This document shows positions 7,446-16,300 of a stretch of DNA of 64,000 bases, piece by piece (within the stretch, counting starts at the first letter, position 1; each line of letters starts with the position of its first letter). The DNA is from Sphingobacterium alkalisoli (GTDB lineage Bacteria; Bacteroidota; Bacteroidia; Sphingobacteriales; Sphingobacteriaceae). Location: the NCBI RefSeq assembly GCF_005049105.1, contig NZ_SUKA01000003.1, positions 62,001 to 126,000 on the forward strand, written 5' to 3'. A program made the translations under genes and the position numbers. Below the pieces are notes generated by a model. It was not told the DNA's origin, did no database searches, and was given only the letters and a program-made list of their open reading frames with translations.

Positions 7446-8141
7446 CTATCTTTCGAAGCTGCCAAGTGGCTTACTGATAAAAAGGATCTCGTCTTGATTT
7501 ATCATATGAATTTTTGTCGGAGTCTGTTCTAGGGTTAATAATATTAGCATTTGATTAGTCTTAGCTAAATATCTAACTTTCATTAGTTCGCCACTTTTTA
7601 GCTTGATTTCAAAGTTGTTTTTGGTGTTATCTAAATTAAATTCAGCATCAACTCGGCCTCGGTAGTTATAAAAGACCATACTTGCAATAACACAGATCGC
7701 TAATCCTATATATAGTACTACTTTCTTGCTTAAATAGGGAATATTAATTTTCTTCTTCCTAATAAAAAATTGACACAGAAAGTATAGCAGTAAAGTAAAA
7801 CCGAATATATAAAAAAAGTACTTGTACCTTACTACTACGTATGAATGCAGGAGTATGGTTGTTGTAAAGCAGTAAATAACTGTCAGAATATCGATGGAAA
7901 ATTTGTGTGATGAATACAAATTTATTATGGCTGAAACAGCCCAAATAAGTATAAAAATAAGTAATATCCAAGTAGTACTTACCATTTTTTCAAATGATAA
8001 ATCGATAATTGAGAAGCTTAGTTGTAATCTGTCAAAATATGATTGCCAGTAAATCCATCCTAAAACATATAGAAATATGGAACCTACGGAGATTGTGGCA
8101 GCAATGTTAAGTATCCATGGTTTTTCTTCTGTGGTGCTCAT
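7446..8141 (-). CDS. Integral membrane protein, unknown function
   Basis: About 231 residues from the ATG at 8141 (MSTTEEKPW), which I prefer; another ATG at 8183 and a TTG at 8195 lie in frame upstream. Hydrophobic segments occur at about 11-31, 52-72, 82-103, 106-126 and 139-159, followed by a soluble C-terminal domain of about 70 residues (DNTKNNFEIKLKSGELMKVR...). The GWIYWQSYFDRLQLSFSIID stretch after the first segment recalls a common bacterial pattern in which a polytopic N-terminus precedes a small beta-rich domain. No enzyme motif is visible. Confidence 0.55.
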   Translation of the reverse strand: MSTTEEKPWILNIAATISVGSIFLYVLGWIYWQSYFDRLQLSFSIIDLSFEKMVSTTWILLIFILIWAVSAIINLYSSHKFSIDILTVIYCFTTTILLHSYVVVRYKYFFYIFGFTLLLYFLCQFFIRKKKINIPYLSKKVVLYIGLAICVIASMVFYNYRGRVDAEFNLDNTKNNFEIKLKSGELMKVRYLAKTNQMLILLTLEQTPTKIHMINQDEILFISKPLGSFER

Positions 8142-8274
8142 CTTTTGTACGTTATAAGTTCTATGGTAAAACAATTGAGTCATACTGCTGTTCAATTAGA
8201 AAGCAAAAAATCCAACCTTAAATTCTAATATAGGGAGTTCGGAGAAAATGATTCTTTAGTTGCAGTTCAAAGCG

Positions 8275-8535
8275 CTAGTGATCATAGTTAAACAGCTCCT
8301 TAGCCCATAAGTAAAGTTGTTCGAATACCTCGCCCTTGCTTAGTGGTGTCGGAACTAAGGGCGAATATAAATTTATAGCGTGGTCCTCTCTTCGTGCAGT
8401 AATGGAGGATAAATCGAATACAATCAAATTAGGACTATGAAAATCGAATCTAATTTCATTATCGCTAACTTTTATTGCTGTCGTTGGAATTGAGTGAATT
8501 TGCTCGAATTTAGATATTTTGATAGTTCTTTTCAT
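8275..8535 (-). CDS. Hypothetical protein, 86 residues
   Basis: A short acidic/basic mixed protein beginning MKRTIKISKFEQIHSIPTTA, with a beta-strand-like pattern (NEIRFDFHSPNLIVFDLSSI) and a helical end (EVFEQLYLWAKELFNYD). No signal peptide and no known motif. It is one of a run of minus-strand unknown genes between 6456 and 10165 with 50-150 bp gaps, so joint transcription is possible but not shown. Confidence 0.4.
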   Translation of the reverse strand: MKRTIKISKFEQIHSIPTTAIKVSDNEIRFDFHSPNLIVFDLSSITARREDHAINLYSPLVPTPLSKGEVFEQLYLWAKELFNYDH

Positions 8536-8591
8536 AAATAATTGATTTTTCTGGTTGTACTTTAAAGTCTGTGAAATATATTAACTTAGTT

Positions 8592-9623
8592 TCATTTACC
8601 CTCTTTATCAGTACCCCTTTTCATTTTAACTGTTGTCAATTTGTTGGCAATTCTAAATTTCCGGTCTTCATCGCTTTCGGCGAACGAGCAGTTATAAAGA
8701 AAATCAACTAGGGGAGAGTCTACGGATAGCTCTACCGTCAATGGTGTCTTTTTATCAAGATCCATAACGTGATCAAGTAATCGCGATGCTAATCGCATTT
8801 CTCTAAAGTCTGGATGAATAACCACCTTCACCAGCGTTCTTTCGTTCAGCTCAACGAATCCCAACGCCCCGTATCGTTCGTGTTTTATTATATATCTATT
8901 GGTTACTGATGAATTGCTTGCCAAATCTTGAAGTTCACTTGGTAGATCCGTAAATTCATCCAACGTCGAGATGTCGAACGCTTCCGAGTAGGTATACCTC
9001 GAATTATCTGTGTTGCGCTGGAGTAGCGTAGTAATACCGGCTTGGCGTCTACAAAGTTTTTTAATAGAGACTGCTATATCTTCAACCGTAAAAGGCTTAT
9101 CAAAGAATTTCCGAAGGTGTATAAGAATGAAAAGTGCATTCTTTGGTTTGAGAAAATATGCTTCGCTGATTAGAAACTTTAGATAACCCGTCAGTTCTTT
9201 ATTTTCCTTTTTTCTCTCGCCCGTAACTATACTCTTTCTCCATTCGAAAGATTCAGTTGCCGTTCCGTCCTCATAAGTGACCGTGAAGCGATAAATAGTA
9301 GACTTATTATTGTAATTGGCAGCGCTTGTAAGTTTAACTTCTTCCGCTGATCCCACATTTGTAGGAGGAAGTACATTGACGAAAGGAGTTTGGAATATAG
9401 GAACAAAAAGTGTCCAAAGATCTTGTTTAAATTTGCTCTTGTCCGTGGGATTTAGGACCTCAAAAAAATAACCATTGGGTTTGCCTAATAGAAATGAAAC
9501 ATCCTCATCGGATAGGGCTGACGCTCCTAGAAGATCATATACATTGCGAATGACTTCGAAGTCAGTCCGTAACATGATAACAAGCTGACTTTTTACTCTA
9601 GTATTTTTTTTAACGTTCCCCAA
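8592..9623 (-). CDS. Helical N-terminal domain fused to a GNAT-like acetyltransferase domain
   Basis: 343 residues from a TTG at 9623. The first ATG in frame is at 9575 (MLRTDFEVIRN), but the residues before it look conserved-like, so the upstream start is kept. The N-terminus (ALSDEDVSFLLGKPNGYFFE) resembles a degenerate helix-turn-helix and is similar in pattern to that of the next gene upstream. The C-terminus has VVIHPDFREMRLASRLLDHV, the GNAT motif A position that binds acetyl-CoA (normally Q/R-x-x-G-x-G/A); here it reads R-E-M-R-L-A, so the first glycine is missing. It may be a weak or dead acetyltransferase, or a ligand sensor. Confidence 0.5.
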   Translation of the reverse strand: MGNVKKNTRVKSQLVIMLRTDFEVIRNVYDLLGASALSDEDVSFLLGKPNGYFFEVLNPTDKSKFKQDLWTLFVPIFQTPFVNVLPPTNVGSAEEVKLTSAANYNNKSTIYRFTVTYEDGTATESFEWRKSIVTGERKKENKELTGYLKFLISEAYFLKPKNALFILIHLRKFFDKPFTVEDIAVSIKKLCRRQAGITTLLQRNTDNSRYTYSEAFDISTLDEFTDLPSELQDLASNSSVTNRYIIKHERYGALGFVELNERTLVKVVIHPDFREMRLASRLLDHVMDLDKKTPLTVELSVDSPLVDFLYNCSFAESDEDRKFRIANKLTTVKMKRGTDKEGK

Positions 9624-9685
9624 ATCACTTAGATTAATACTTCCCTAAAGTAAGAATTTTATCTGATTCAGGGCACTAGCGCTTA

Positions 9686-10165
9686 CTATTTGGAAAAGTA
9701 TTTACCTTCTCGAAGGATTAATTTGTTAGACTTTTGTGCTGATCTTAAAGCTTGATCAATGACTGATGCGTTGGGTTTACCGTACTCATGTAAATATATA
9801 CTGGTGTCCGTTGCACTCTTTCCATCGACAAAGCATCCCTCGTCTATCATCCCATTAATAATTAAAGCGCAATCGTGGATGTTAGATAGGCTGATAATTT
9901 CTTTGACAAACCGGCTGCCATCATTTTCTAATAGTTCTTCATCAGGTGGATAATAATCTCTTACCGGGCCACCTAATATTTCTGCAATAGCAACCAATAC
10001 ATCATGAGGATACTGATTTTTATTCGTTATTGTTTCAACGTTGCTGACATACTCAGTTGACTTGCCAATTGCTAATGACAAATCTTCTGCAGAAATACTT
10101 TTAATAAGTCGCCTAATTTTCACTTGATTAATACTGTAAATTGCAGACAATAGAATTCGTTTCAT
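9686..10165 (-). CDS. Putative helix-turn-helix DNA-binding protein
   Basis: 159 residues from the ATG at 10165; a TTG at 10174 would add three residues. The segment KSISAEDLSLAIGKSTEYVS followed by NVETITNKNQYPHDVLVAIA has the spacing of an XRE-like helix-turn-helix, and the remainder (LINGMIDEGCFVDG, ALRSAQKSNKLILREGKYF) looks like a small winged domain. The gene lies 62 bp upstream of the GNAT-like gene on the same strand and shares its S-x-E-D-[LV]-S-x-L/A-x-G-K pattern. Likely a regulator; no target is evident. Confidence 0.5.
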   Translation of the reverse strand: MKRILLSAIYSINQVKIRRLIKSISAEDLSLAIGKSTEYVSNVETITNKNQYPHDVLVAIAEILGGPVRDYYPPDEELLENDGSRFVKEIISLSNIHDCALIINGMIDEGCFVDGKSATDTSIYLHEYGKPNASVIDQALRSAQKSNKLILREGKYFSK

Positions 10166-10319
10166 CAGCCGCAAGTACGTCTATTTACAAAATTTTTAAA
10201 TCCTAATATAAATTTGGAATTTTGTATTTAATGTGTTATAATTGTATTGTGATTAGTGGATTAACTATTTGTTTTTCTGCTAATAAATCGGCGAATGACG
10301 CTGCATCTTGTTCGGAAAA

Positions 10320-10460
10320 CCTAGGAAATTTTCAGGAAAAGCAGGATCGGGAGTCAAAGCCCCATTCTCTTATCTTTGTGAGGAGAGATGGGTGCTTACT
10401 CTTGTTCTCTTTTCCAGGCTTCCTAGGGCCTTCTGGAGGAATGAGTTAGGCCCCATCTCT
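10320..10460. repeat. Three-armed palindromic element
   Basis: Three related arms alternate in direction. Arm 1 (10320-10370) starts CCTAGGAAATTTTC and ends GAGTCAAAGCCCCATTCTCT. Arm 2 (10382-10427) is its near reverse complement, GGAGAGATGGGTGCTTACTC to CTTTTCC and TTCCTAGG. Arm 3 (10422-10460) runs forward again, CCTAGGGCCTT to GAGTTAGGCCCCATCTCT, sharing the palindrome CCTAGG with arm 2. Arm 2 can pair with either neighbour, so two alternative hairpins are possible. The loop between arms 1 and 2 contains TATCTTTG, which fits the Bacteroidota -7 box. No protein is evident here. Confidence 0.6.
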
Positions 10461-10517
10461 TTTCAGAGAGGTCAATTCTATCCAATATAGATTCTTTGTT
10501 CATTTGCTATAAAACAA

Positions 10518-10733
10518 GTGAACAATGGAAAAAAAACAATTTTTACAGAACATTATCAGGCATCCGGAATAGTTTCTCCGGATAAGACCATTATGGTCTC
10601 CTCGAAGGATGCGTTGAGAATGAAGTGTAAAACCTTGAATTATGAAAGTATATTTCCGCATTCCGATTTCCCAATAACAAATTTTTTAACTGTAGAAGAA
10701 CTAGTTAAGAGATGTTTAGGTATCAAATCCTAA
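10518..10733 (+). CDS. Small hypothetical protein (GTG start, uncertain)
   Basis: 71 residues from a GTG at 10518. The middle and end look protein-like (SKDALRMKCKTLNYESIFPH, then FLTVEELVKRCLGIKS). A better start, ATG at 10524, lies in another frame and gives only 15 residues (MEKKQFLQNIIRHPE) before a stop, so a frameshift near 10565 could have split one original gene. It lies between the palindromic element and the 11-bp repeat region. Function unknown. Confidence 0.35.
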   Translation: MNNGKKTIFTEHYQASGIVSPDKTIMVSSKDALRMKCKTLNYESIFPHSDFPITNFLTVEELVKRCLGIKS

Positions 10734-10770
10734 TTCTCCTAGTTAATCTTTTACACTAATCACTAAAAGA

Positions 10771-13344
10771 ATGCGAAAATTACGCAACTGGGAGAGGTAT
10801 GTCCTGTTCCCAAAGACAAAAGACAAGCCATTAGAAGGGGAAATACCTTTAAATATTGTCCAAAAAGAAGTCAAAGCACATAAAGCTTGGCGAAAACCCG
10901 TAGCTTTTATTCGGCCATTGTTCGGCACGTTTACGCCGTTGGTCCGTACCAAAGCCGTAACAGCTTCGGGAAAAGGTAACCCTTTCTTCGGCAATCCTTC
11001 GACTGCGCTTCGGGTCGGCTTCGACTCGTTGCCGAAGAACAGTCGAAGCCTAGTCGAACAGCAGTCGAAGACCACTCGAACAACTCTCGAAGAAGAGTCG
11101 AAGCGGTCTCGAAGAACTCTCGAACAACACCCGAAGGAATGTCGAACAGCAGTCGAACAACAAACGAAGAAATGGGATAAAGTAGGGGAACTAATTAGTA
11201 CATCCGTCAATGTAGACGAAAGGAGAGTGATATTTTCAATAGATGCTTCCTATCGTCAGCATGACATGCGAAGTGTGAGGGAAGTGCTTTCAAGCAGATT
11301 TGTACAATCTTGTCCTAAGCATGTGCTCCCTACTCGCCAAGTATGTGTTAAGTATGCGCTAAGTACTGATATAGTACTAAACGACTATAGCATAAAAGCT
11401 CTTATTTCGGCAGTGAGATGGCCTTATGCTATGTCAATATTGTACAAGATGGCCCGCATTTTCAGATCAACAGTACATAAAAGCGGTACTTCAACGATAC
11501 AAAACCTGTACTATGCGAATACAGCAGATCGGGTCAACACCCTATCAGATACCTACCAAGTTCGCCCTGCCTCCGATCGCCACGGCTTCAGTACGGCTTC
11601 GCGCCGGCTTCGTGCTCCGATGGCGATCGGAGCGCGATCAGACAATGATCAGAGCGCCAAGCCGGAAAAGCAGAACAAAAGTGGGAGAAAGGTAGAACAA
11701 AGGCAGAATACAGTCAGAACAACGAGCGGAAAAAATGCCATTAACCTACGGTCGCTATACCAAAAAGCTACTGTTAGTATACGGGTTACTTACCAAAAGT
11801 ATACCCTAGACTTACTAAAGACTTACCAAAGACTTACTAAAAAGCTACCAACCGCATACCAAGAAGTTGGTAACAAGTGGCAGGTAGCTTATGCAAAATT
11901 TAAGAATAATGTACATGGTTTTAGTAAATATTGTGTAGCTTTATGGTGTGATAACCAATTAGGGACCATCCTAATTACATCAAGATTTAGTAGAAGTAGG
12001 GCATTATTTTGCCAACCTTTTGCGATTTGGTTCATATCTGTTTTTTGTTCATATGTGTTGTTTAGTGAGGCCCAAGCGCAGTCCGTGGAAACGCGGACTG
12101 TAGATGGGCTGAATAAAATTGAACCGCTCCAGATCGGGGATACGATCCCCGAAGCGCTGTGGAACATGACACTGAAGCTCACGTATTTTGACGGTAATAA
12201 TGAAGATATCTTGTTCCGCGATTTAAAGGGCAAGCTAATTTTACTTGATTTTTGGTCAACCAGTTGCAAAGGTTGTCTGGAAGGGATGCCTAAAATGGAA
12301 CTTATCCAGAGCAAATTTAAGGAGGATGTGTATGTTCTGCTTGTAAATAGCAAACGGAATAAAGACACTCCTCAAAGAATCAAAAATACGTTTGCGGTAT
12401 ACAAAGAGGTGAATAACTATACACCTAGCCTTCCAACCTTATTGGACGATACGGTTTTTACACAATTACTACCCCACAATACAATTCCGACGATAGGTTG
12501 GATCAGTAAAAATGGCGTATTTCTCTCCAATTCATTCAGTGGCCAGGTAACCAACAAGAATATTTTAGAGGTACTGGAGTCTGGAAAGGTCGATCTTCCG
12601 GAAAAAGGTATCATCCAAAATCTCGACCGACTCTCAGCATCTCCGCTGATTGATACCATGGGTCATACATTTATTTCTGCATTTTCAGGCCGACGGAAGG
12701 ATTATCTGGCTGTATTCCCCAATGTACTCTACAACAATGGAAACTCCATCTTCCAGATCGGAAATTACGGATGGTCATTTATGCTGAGTTATGCCTTCCA
12801 AGCGGAAATGAAAGGATTTTCATGGAATGATTATGTATTTGATCCGGCGCTACCAAGCAAAGTTAAATTCAAAATACTCAAAGCAGGGGACACTGAAAAC
12901 CTACTCTGGTACCAGCTGTATATTGCTGATTCGATAGCACTGCCTCAAGCGGCACAGATCTTCCGCCAGGATTTTGAAAGGAATTTCGGTGTCTCGGTGG
13001 ACCGGAGGATGGACAGCATAGATGTGTACGAGATTGAACTGTCTGATAAAATTGACCGTATAAGGACCACTGGCGGGATGCGGATCAACCGAATACAGTC
13101 ACTCGAGGATGAGATACTATATCAGAACGTCTCGCTGAGGCTGTTTATTCGAAACCTGTTCTATCTGATCGATCGACCCACTGTGTTCGGCGAAAATGAA
13201 AGTATACATATTGATATCCAGCTCCCATCCGGATTCGCGGATCTAACTATTCAAGAAAAACGGCACTACCTGGCCGAAAGGGGAATCAATCTCGTGCCGA
13301 GGAAAGTATTTCGAGAATATCCCTATATCTATAAATCCCACTAA
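10771..13344 (+). CDS. TlpA-like thioredoxin protein with an open, repeat-encoded N-terminal extension
   Basis: The frame is open for 857 codons. Residues ~411-432 (ALFCQPFAIWFISVFCSYVL, then AQAQ) look like a signal peptide. A TlpA/thioredoxin domain follows with its redox pair C499-K-G-C502 in LLDFWSTSCKGC. The last ~240 residues, with GVSVDRR, HIDIQLPSGFADLT and LAERGINLVP, match the DUF3738-like tail seen on many Bacteroidota TlpA proteins. The role would be periplasmic thiol-disulfide exchange. The first ~390 codons are translated from 11-bp repeat arrays. No ATG or good GTG/TTG lies in frame just before the signal peptide, so either the extension is translated or an unusual start is used. 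SusC follows 19 bp later. Domain confidence is high, start confidence low. Confidence 0.65.
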   Translation: MRKLRNWERYVLFPKTKDKPLEGEIPLNIVQKEVKAHKAWRKPVAFIRPLFGTFTPLVRTKAVTASGKGNPFFGNPSTALRVGFDSLPKNSRSLVEQQSKTTRTTLEEESKRSRRTLEQHPKECRTAVEQQTKKWDKVGELISTSVNVDERRVIFSIDASYRQHDMRSVREVLSSRFVQSCPKHVLPTRQVCVKYALSTDIVLNDYSIKALISAVRWPYAMSILYKMARIFRSTVHKSGTSTIQNLYYANTADRVNTLSDTYQVRPASDRHGFSTASRRLRAPMAIGARSDNDQSAKPEKQNKSGRKVEQRQNTVRTTSGKNAINLRSLYQKATVSIRVTYQKYTLDLLKTYQRLTKKLPTAYQEVGNKWQVAYAKFKNNVHGFSKYCVALWCDNQLGTILITSRFSRSRALFCQPFAIWFISVFCSYVLFSEAQAQSVETRTVDGLNKIEPLQIGDTIPEALWNMTLKLTYFDGNNEDILFRDLKGKLILLDFWSTSCKGCLEGMPKMELIQSKFKEDVYVLLVNSKRNKDTPQRIKNTFAVYKEVNNYTPSLPTLLDDTVFTQLLPHNTIPTIGWISKNGVFLSNSFSGQVTNKNILEVLESGKVDLPEKGIIQNLDRLSASPLIDTMGHTFISAFSGRRKDYLAVFPNVLYNNGNSIFQIGNYGWSFMLSYAFQAEMKGFSWNDYVFDPALPSKVKFKILKAGDTENLLWYQLYIADSIALPQAAQIFRQDFERNFGVSVDRRMDSIDVYEIELSDKIDRIRTTGGMRINRIQSLEDEILYQNVSLRLFIRNLFYLIDRPTVFGENESIHIDIQLPSGFADLTIQEKRHYLAERGINLVPRKVFREYPYIYKSH
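10984..11039. repeat. Hairpin module 1 of the 11-bp repeat region
   Basis: TTCTTCGGCAA (10984-10994) pairs perfectly with TTGCCGAAGAA (11029-11039). The 34-base spacer carries TGCGCTTCG and CGGCTTCG. A second module with a like spacer is at 11571-11632. The right arm already fits the 11-bp unit of the array that starts two bases later. Confidence 0.65.
11041..11172. repeat. 11-bp array A, 12 units, core TCGAA
   Basis: Twelve consecutive units of exactly 11 bp with no indel. The typical unit is AGTCGAACAAC; CGAA is kept at the same place in all twelve and TCGAA in ten. Since 11 is not a multiple of 3, the core falls in all three codon phases, so the repeat is a nucleotide-level pattern, although its translation also shows an 11-residue period (for example TTLEEESKRSR, RTLEQHPKECR). 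Confidence 0.85.
11318..11394. repeat. 11-bp array B, about 7 units, core AGTAT/AGTAC
   Basis: Seven units in exact 11-bp register: AGCATGTGCTC, CCTACTCGCCA, AGTATGTGTTA, AGTATGCGCTA, AGTACTGATAT, AGTACTAAACG, ACTATAGCATA. The consensus differs from array A. The stops these units contain fall outside the open frame. Confidence 0.7.
11471..11525. repeat. 11-bp array C, about 5 units, core TAC
   Basis: TAC occurs at 11474, 11487, 11498, 11509 and 11520. The last four are exactly 11 bp apart, in the setting GATACAAAAC or TGTACTATGC. The periodicity fades by 11560, where hairpin module 2 begins. It is a weaker array than A or E. Confidence 0.5.
11571..11632. repeat. Hairpin module 2 of the 11-bp repeat region
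   Basis: CTCCGATCGCCA (11571-11582) pairs perfectly with TGGCGATCGGAG (11621-11632). The 38-base spacer contains ACGGCTTCG and CCGGCTTCG, like the spacer of module 1 (10984-11039), although the arms differ in sequence. So spacer sequence and overall layout recur while the arms diverge but stay complementary. Confidence 0.65.
11669..11734. repeat. 11-bp array D, 6 units, core AGAACAAA
   Basis: Six units in exact register: AGCAGAACAAA, AGTGGGAGAAA, GGTAGAACAAA, GGCAGAATACA, GTCAGAACAAC, GAGCGGAAAAA. A-rich runs are thus spaced at 11 bp, close to one helical turn. Confidence 0.7.
11753..11873. repeat. 11-bp array E, 11 units, core TTACCAA
   Basis: Eleven units of exactly 11 bp; the typical unit is AGACTTACCAA, with TA at positions 6-7 in nearly all. 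The eleventh (GAAGTTGGTAA) carries TTGGTAA, the reverse complement of the core. Translation gives an 11-residue repeat built on TYQK/TYQR. The array ends about 120 bp before the TlpA signal-peptide segment. Confidence 0.8.
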
Positions 13345-13363
13345 CGGCTAATATACTTTTATA

Positions 13364-16300
13364 ATGAAATCAATGTTGATCACTATATTTTTTTGCAACA
13401 TTCTGCTGTACACAATGGCACAGCAGGAAGACATTACAACAGTTCAAGGTACGGTCTATGGGCTGGAAACCCGCGAAGCCCTAGGTAATGTAACCGTACG
13501 CATCAGTAATACGAACGCTGCTGTAACGACCAACGAAATAGGACATTTCGCTATTGCTGTACGCTCATTAAAAGATTCCTTGACCATTACGGCGGTCGGC
13601 TACCGCGACACCACCGTATCCGCAGGCTCTTTTACAACACCTGCTATCTTATATCTGGTGCGACAGACAACGCAACTCGAAGAGGTTGTTGTACAAACGG
13701 GATATCAGTCCCTCAAAGTCAATGAAATCACTGGAGCTGTAGACGTTATTTCGAATGAGATGCTTAACCAGCAGACCGGTCTAAATATTCTGCAAAGGCT
13801 GAATAACATTACGCCGGGGATCCGTTTTGATAATCAGGCAATCAATACCCCCGACCTTCAGAAACTAAATGTATCTATCCGCGGATTAAGTACGATCAAC
13901 GGACACCTGGATCCGCTGGTGGTGCTGGACGGGTTTATCTACGAGGGAAACATAAATAATATTGATCCAAACAGTATTGAGAATATCACCATACTCAAGG
14001 ATGCTTCTGCCAGTTCGATATGGGGTGCACGTGCAGGTAACGGCGTAATCGTCATGACTTCCAAAAAGGGGGATTTCATGAGTCGGCAACCTACACGTGT
14101 AACGGTAAACAATACATGGATCATACAGAAAAGGCCAGATCTGAATAGCTTATACGAATTGTCGAACCGAGATTTCATTGAAGTGGAGGAGATGCTTTTC
14201 AATCAGGGGTATTACAACAACCAGCTCAATAATTCTCCGTTTCTGGCGGTAACTCCAGCCATAGACATTTTTGATCGACGTAAGCGAGGAATGATTTCGG
14301 CAACCGATTCGGCCAGTATGATCCAAAATTTACTTGTGCAGGACGGACGACGTAGCTATATGTCGAATTTTTACGATGTGCCGCTATCGCAACAATATAA
14401 TCTGAATATATCAGGCGGTAGTCTTGATCATTCTTACGGATTGGGTGTGGGATATACACAGAATACGACGGAACTTTCTGCAGGAGCAAAAAAAGCAAAC
14501 ATCCAGTTGAACAACAGCTTTAGACCCATTGATAAACTGCAGGTGGATATGAGCATCCTCTTTACCAGCCAAAAGAGTAATACAGGCAAACCCGCTTATA
14601 GTTCGTTAGCACATAATGGAAAAGCGGTTCCTTACATGCAGTTTATCGCAGATGATGGTGCCGGGATTCCTTTTGAGCGCGAATTTCGGAGACTTTATCT
14701 TGATGAGAGGTACACCTCCGGATTATTAGATTGGGGATACTATCCATTAACAGACTATAGGTACTCGAGAACGATCACCCGATTAAATGAATGGTATGCC
14801 AGTACATCTGCTCGCTATAAACTGCTCCCTTTCCTTGATATGAATTTGGGATTCCAGTTTCAAAATCAAACGAGTGAAAATACGGGTATCGACAAACTGG
14901 AAAGCTATGCTGCCCGTAGCTATATAAATCAATTTACAGAAGTGGATCCGACAACCGGCAGTGTAAAATACAACGTTCCTTTGGGAGGTATAAGAAAGAT
15001 GGGTACCGCGAGTTCGTCTTCCTATACATTTCGCGGACAGTCTAATCTAAATAAAAACATCGGACTGCTCAAGATTATCGGAATGCTCGGTGCCGAACTG
15101 CGTCAGAACAAGAATGTCGGCAGTAGCTATACGGCCTATGGATTCAACGATGATCCGCTCATGTCTGCACCAGTAGACTTTGCGAATAGGTACAGGAATA
15201 TTCCGACAAATTCCTTACGCAATATCGCTGGAATGCCGTCGTTTTCCCACATCACCAACCGTTTTGTGTCGGTCTATAGCAACTGGAGTGCGATTTGGGA
15301 CAACAGGTATGGTCTATCTGGAAGCTTCCGAAGGGACGGAGGAAATATCTTTGGTGCAACGACCAATGATAAATGGTCGCCCTTATGGTCAATAGGCGGA
15401 TCGTGGGATCTGACCAATGAGTCTTTTTTCCGCACGGAAGCTATAGACCGCCTACGGTTACGTGCGACGTATGGATACAGTGGAAGTGTAGATTTAAGGA
15501 AGACCCCCGATCCGGTAGCCTATACCGGAACCGCTCAATATACCAACTTGCCCATGTTGGCAATCAGTGTGTTGAATGATCCGTCGCTTCGATGGGAAAA
15601 AGTGGGTACCTTTAACCTAGGACTAGATTTTGCGCTTGCAAGGAGCCGGATAACTGGAGCAGTGGACTATTATGTTAAAAACGGAAGGGATCTATATGGG
15701 CTCACGGATTACGATTATACAACTTGGGGAAATCAGGCTACGATCACAAAAAACGTTGCCGCTATGCGCGGGAGAGGCTGGGATATATCCATCAATTCCC
15801 TCAACACGACCGGGGCTTTAAAATGGAACTCCCGTTTGATTTTTAGTTTTAATAAGAATGTGACGACCGCATACTATAACTCAGCGAACTCGGGTGTAAT
15901 CTCTTTCCTTGGTAACGGCAACACGATCCAACCTTTTGTTGGAAAGCCATTAAACGGTATCGCGGCATACCGGTACTTCGGGCTGGACGAAGAAGGAAGA
16001 GCACTGGGTATCTTGGACGGTGAATTGACTACCGATTACCTAGGTATTAGAAGAGCGGTGTTCGCCAGTCCGGAAGGCCATGAGAGTATTGAATTTATCG
16101 GCTCGTCTAAACCACAGCAGTTTGGAAACCTCATTAATACACTAGACTGGAAAAATTTCGGACTTTCTATAAACATAAGCTATAAGGGCGATTATTATTT
16201 CCAAAGACCGGTAACGTCCTATGCAGCGCTATTTCAGAGCGGTACAGCTTACCCTGATTTCGAAAGCCGCTGGAAAGCGCCGGGTGACGAACAGATCACA

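Noticed and set aside
10222-10490. Two plus-strand frames across the palindromic element
   Set aside because: They only read the arms of the inverted repeat and lack protein-like composition.
10743-11210. Open frame of 155 codons on the minus strand across array A
   Set aside because: It is open because the TCGAA-type units contain no stop in any frame; composition (Cys/Ser/Arg-rich, periodic) is an artefact of the repeat.
11041-11873. CRISPR array
   Set aside because: Units are 11 bp without spacers, consensus changes from block to block, and no cas gene is present.
10741-13344. Integron attC sites in the hairpin modules
   Set aside because: No integrase gene and no attC core sites at the arm ends were seen; the modules are not separated by gene cassettes.
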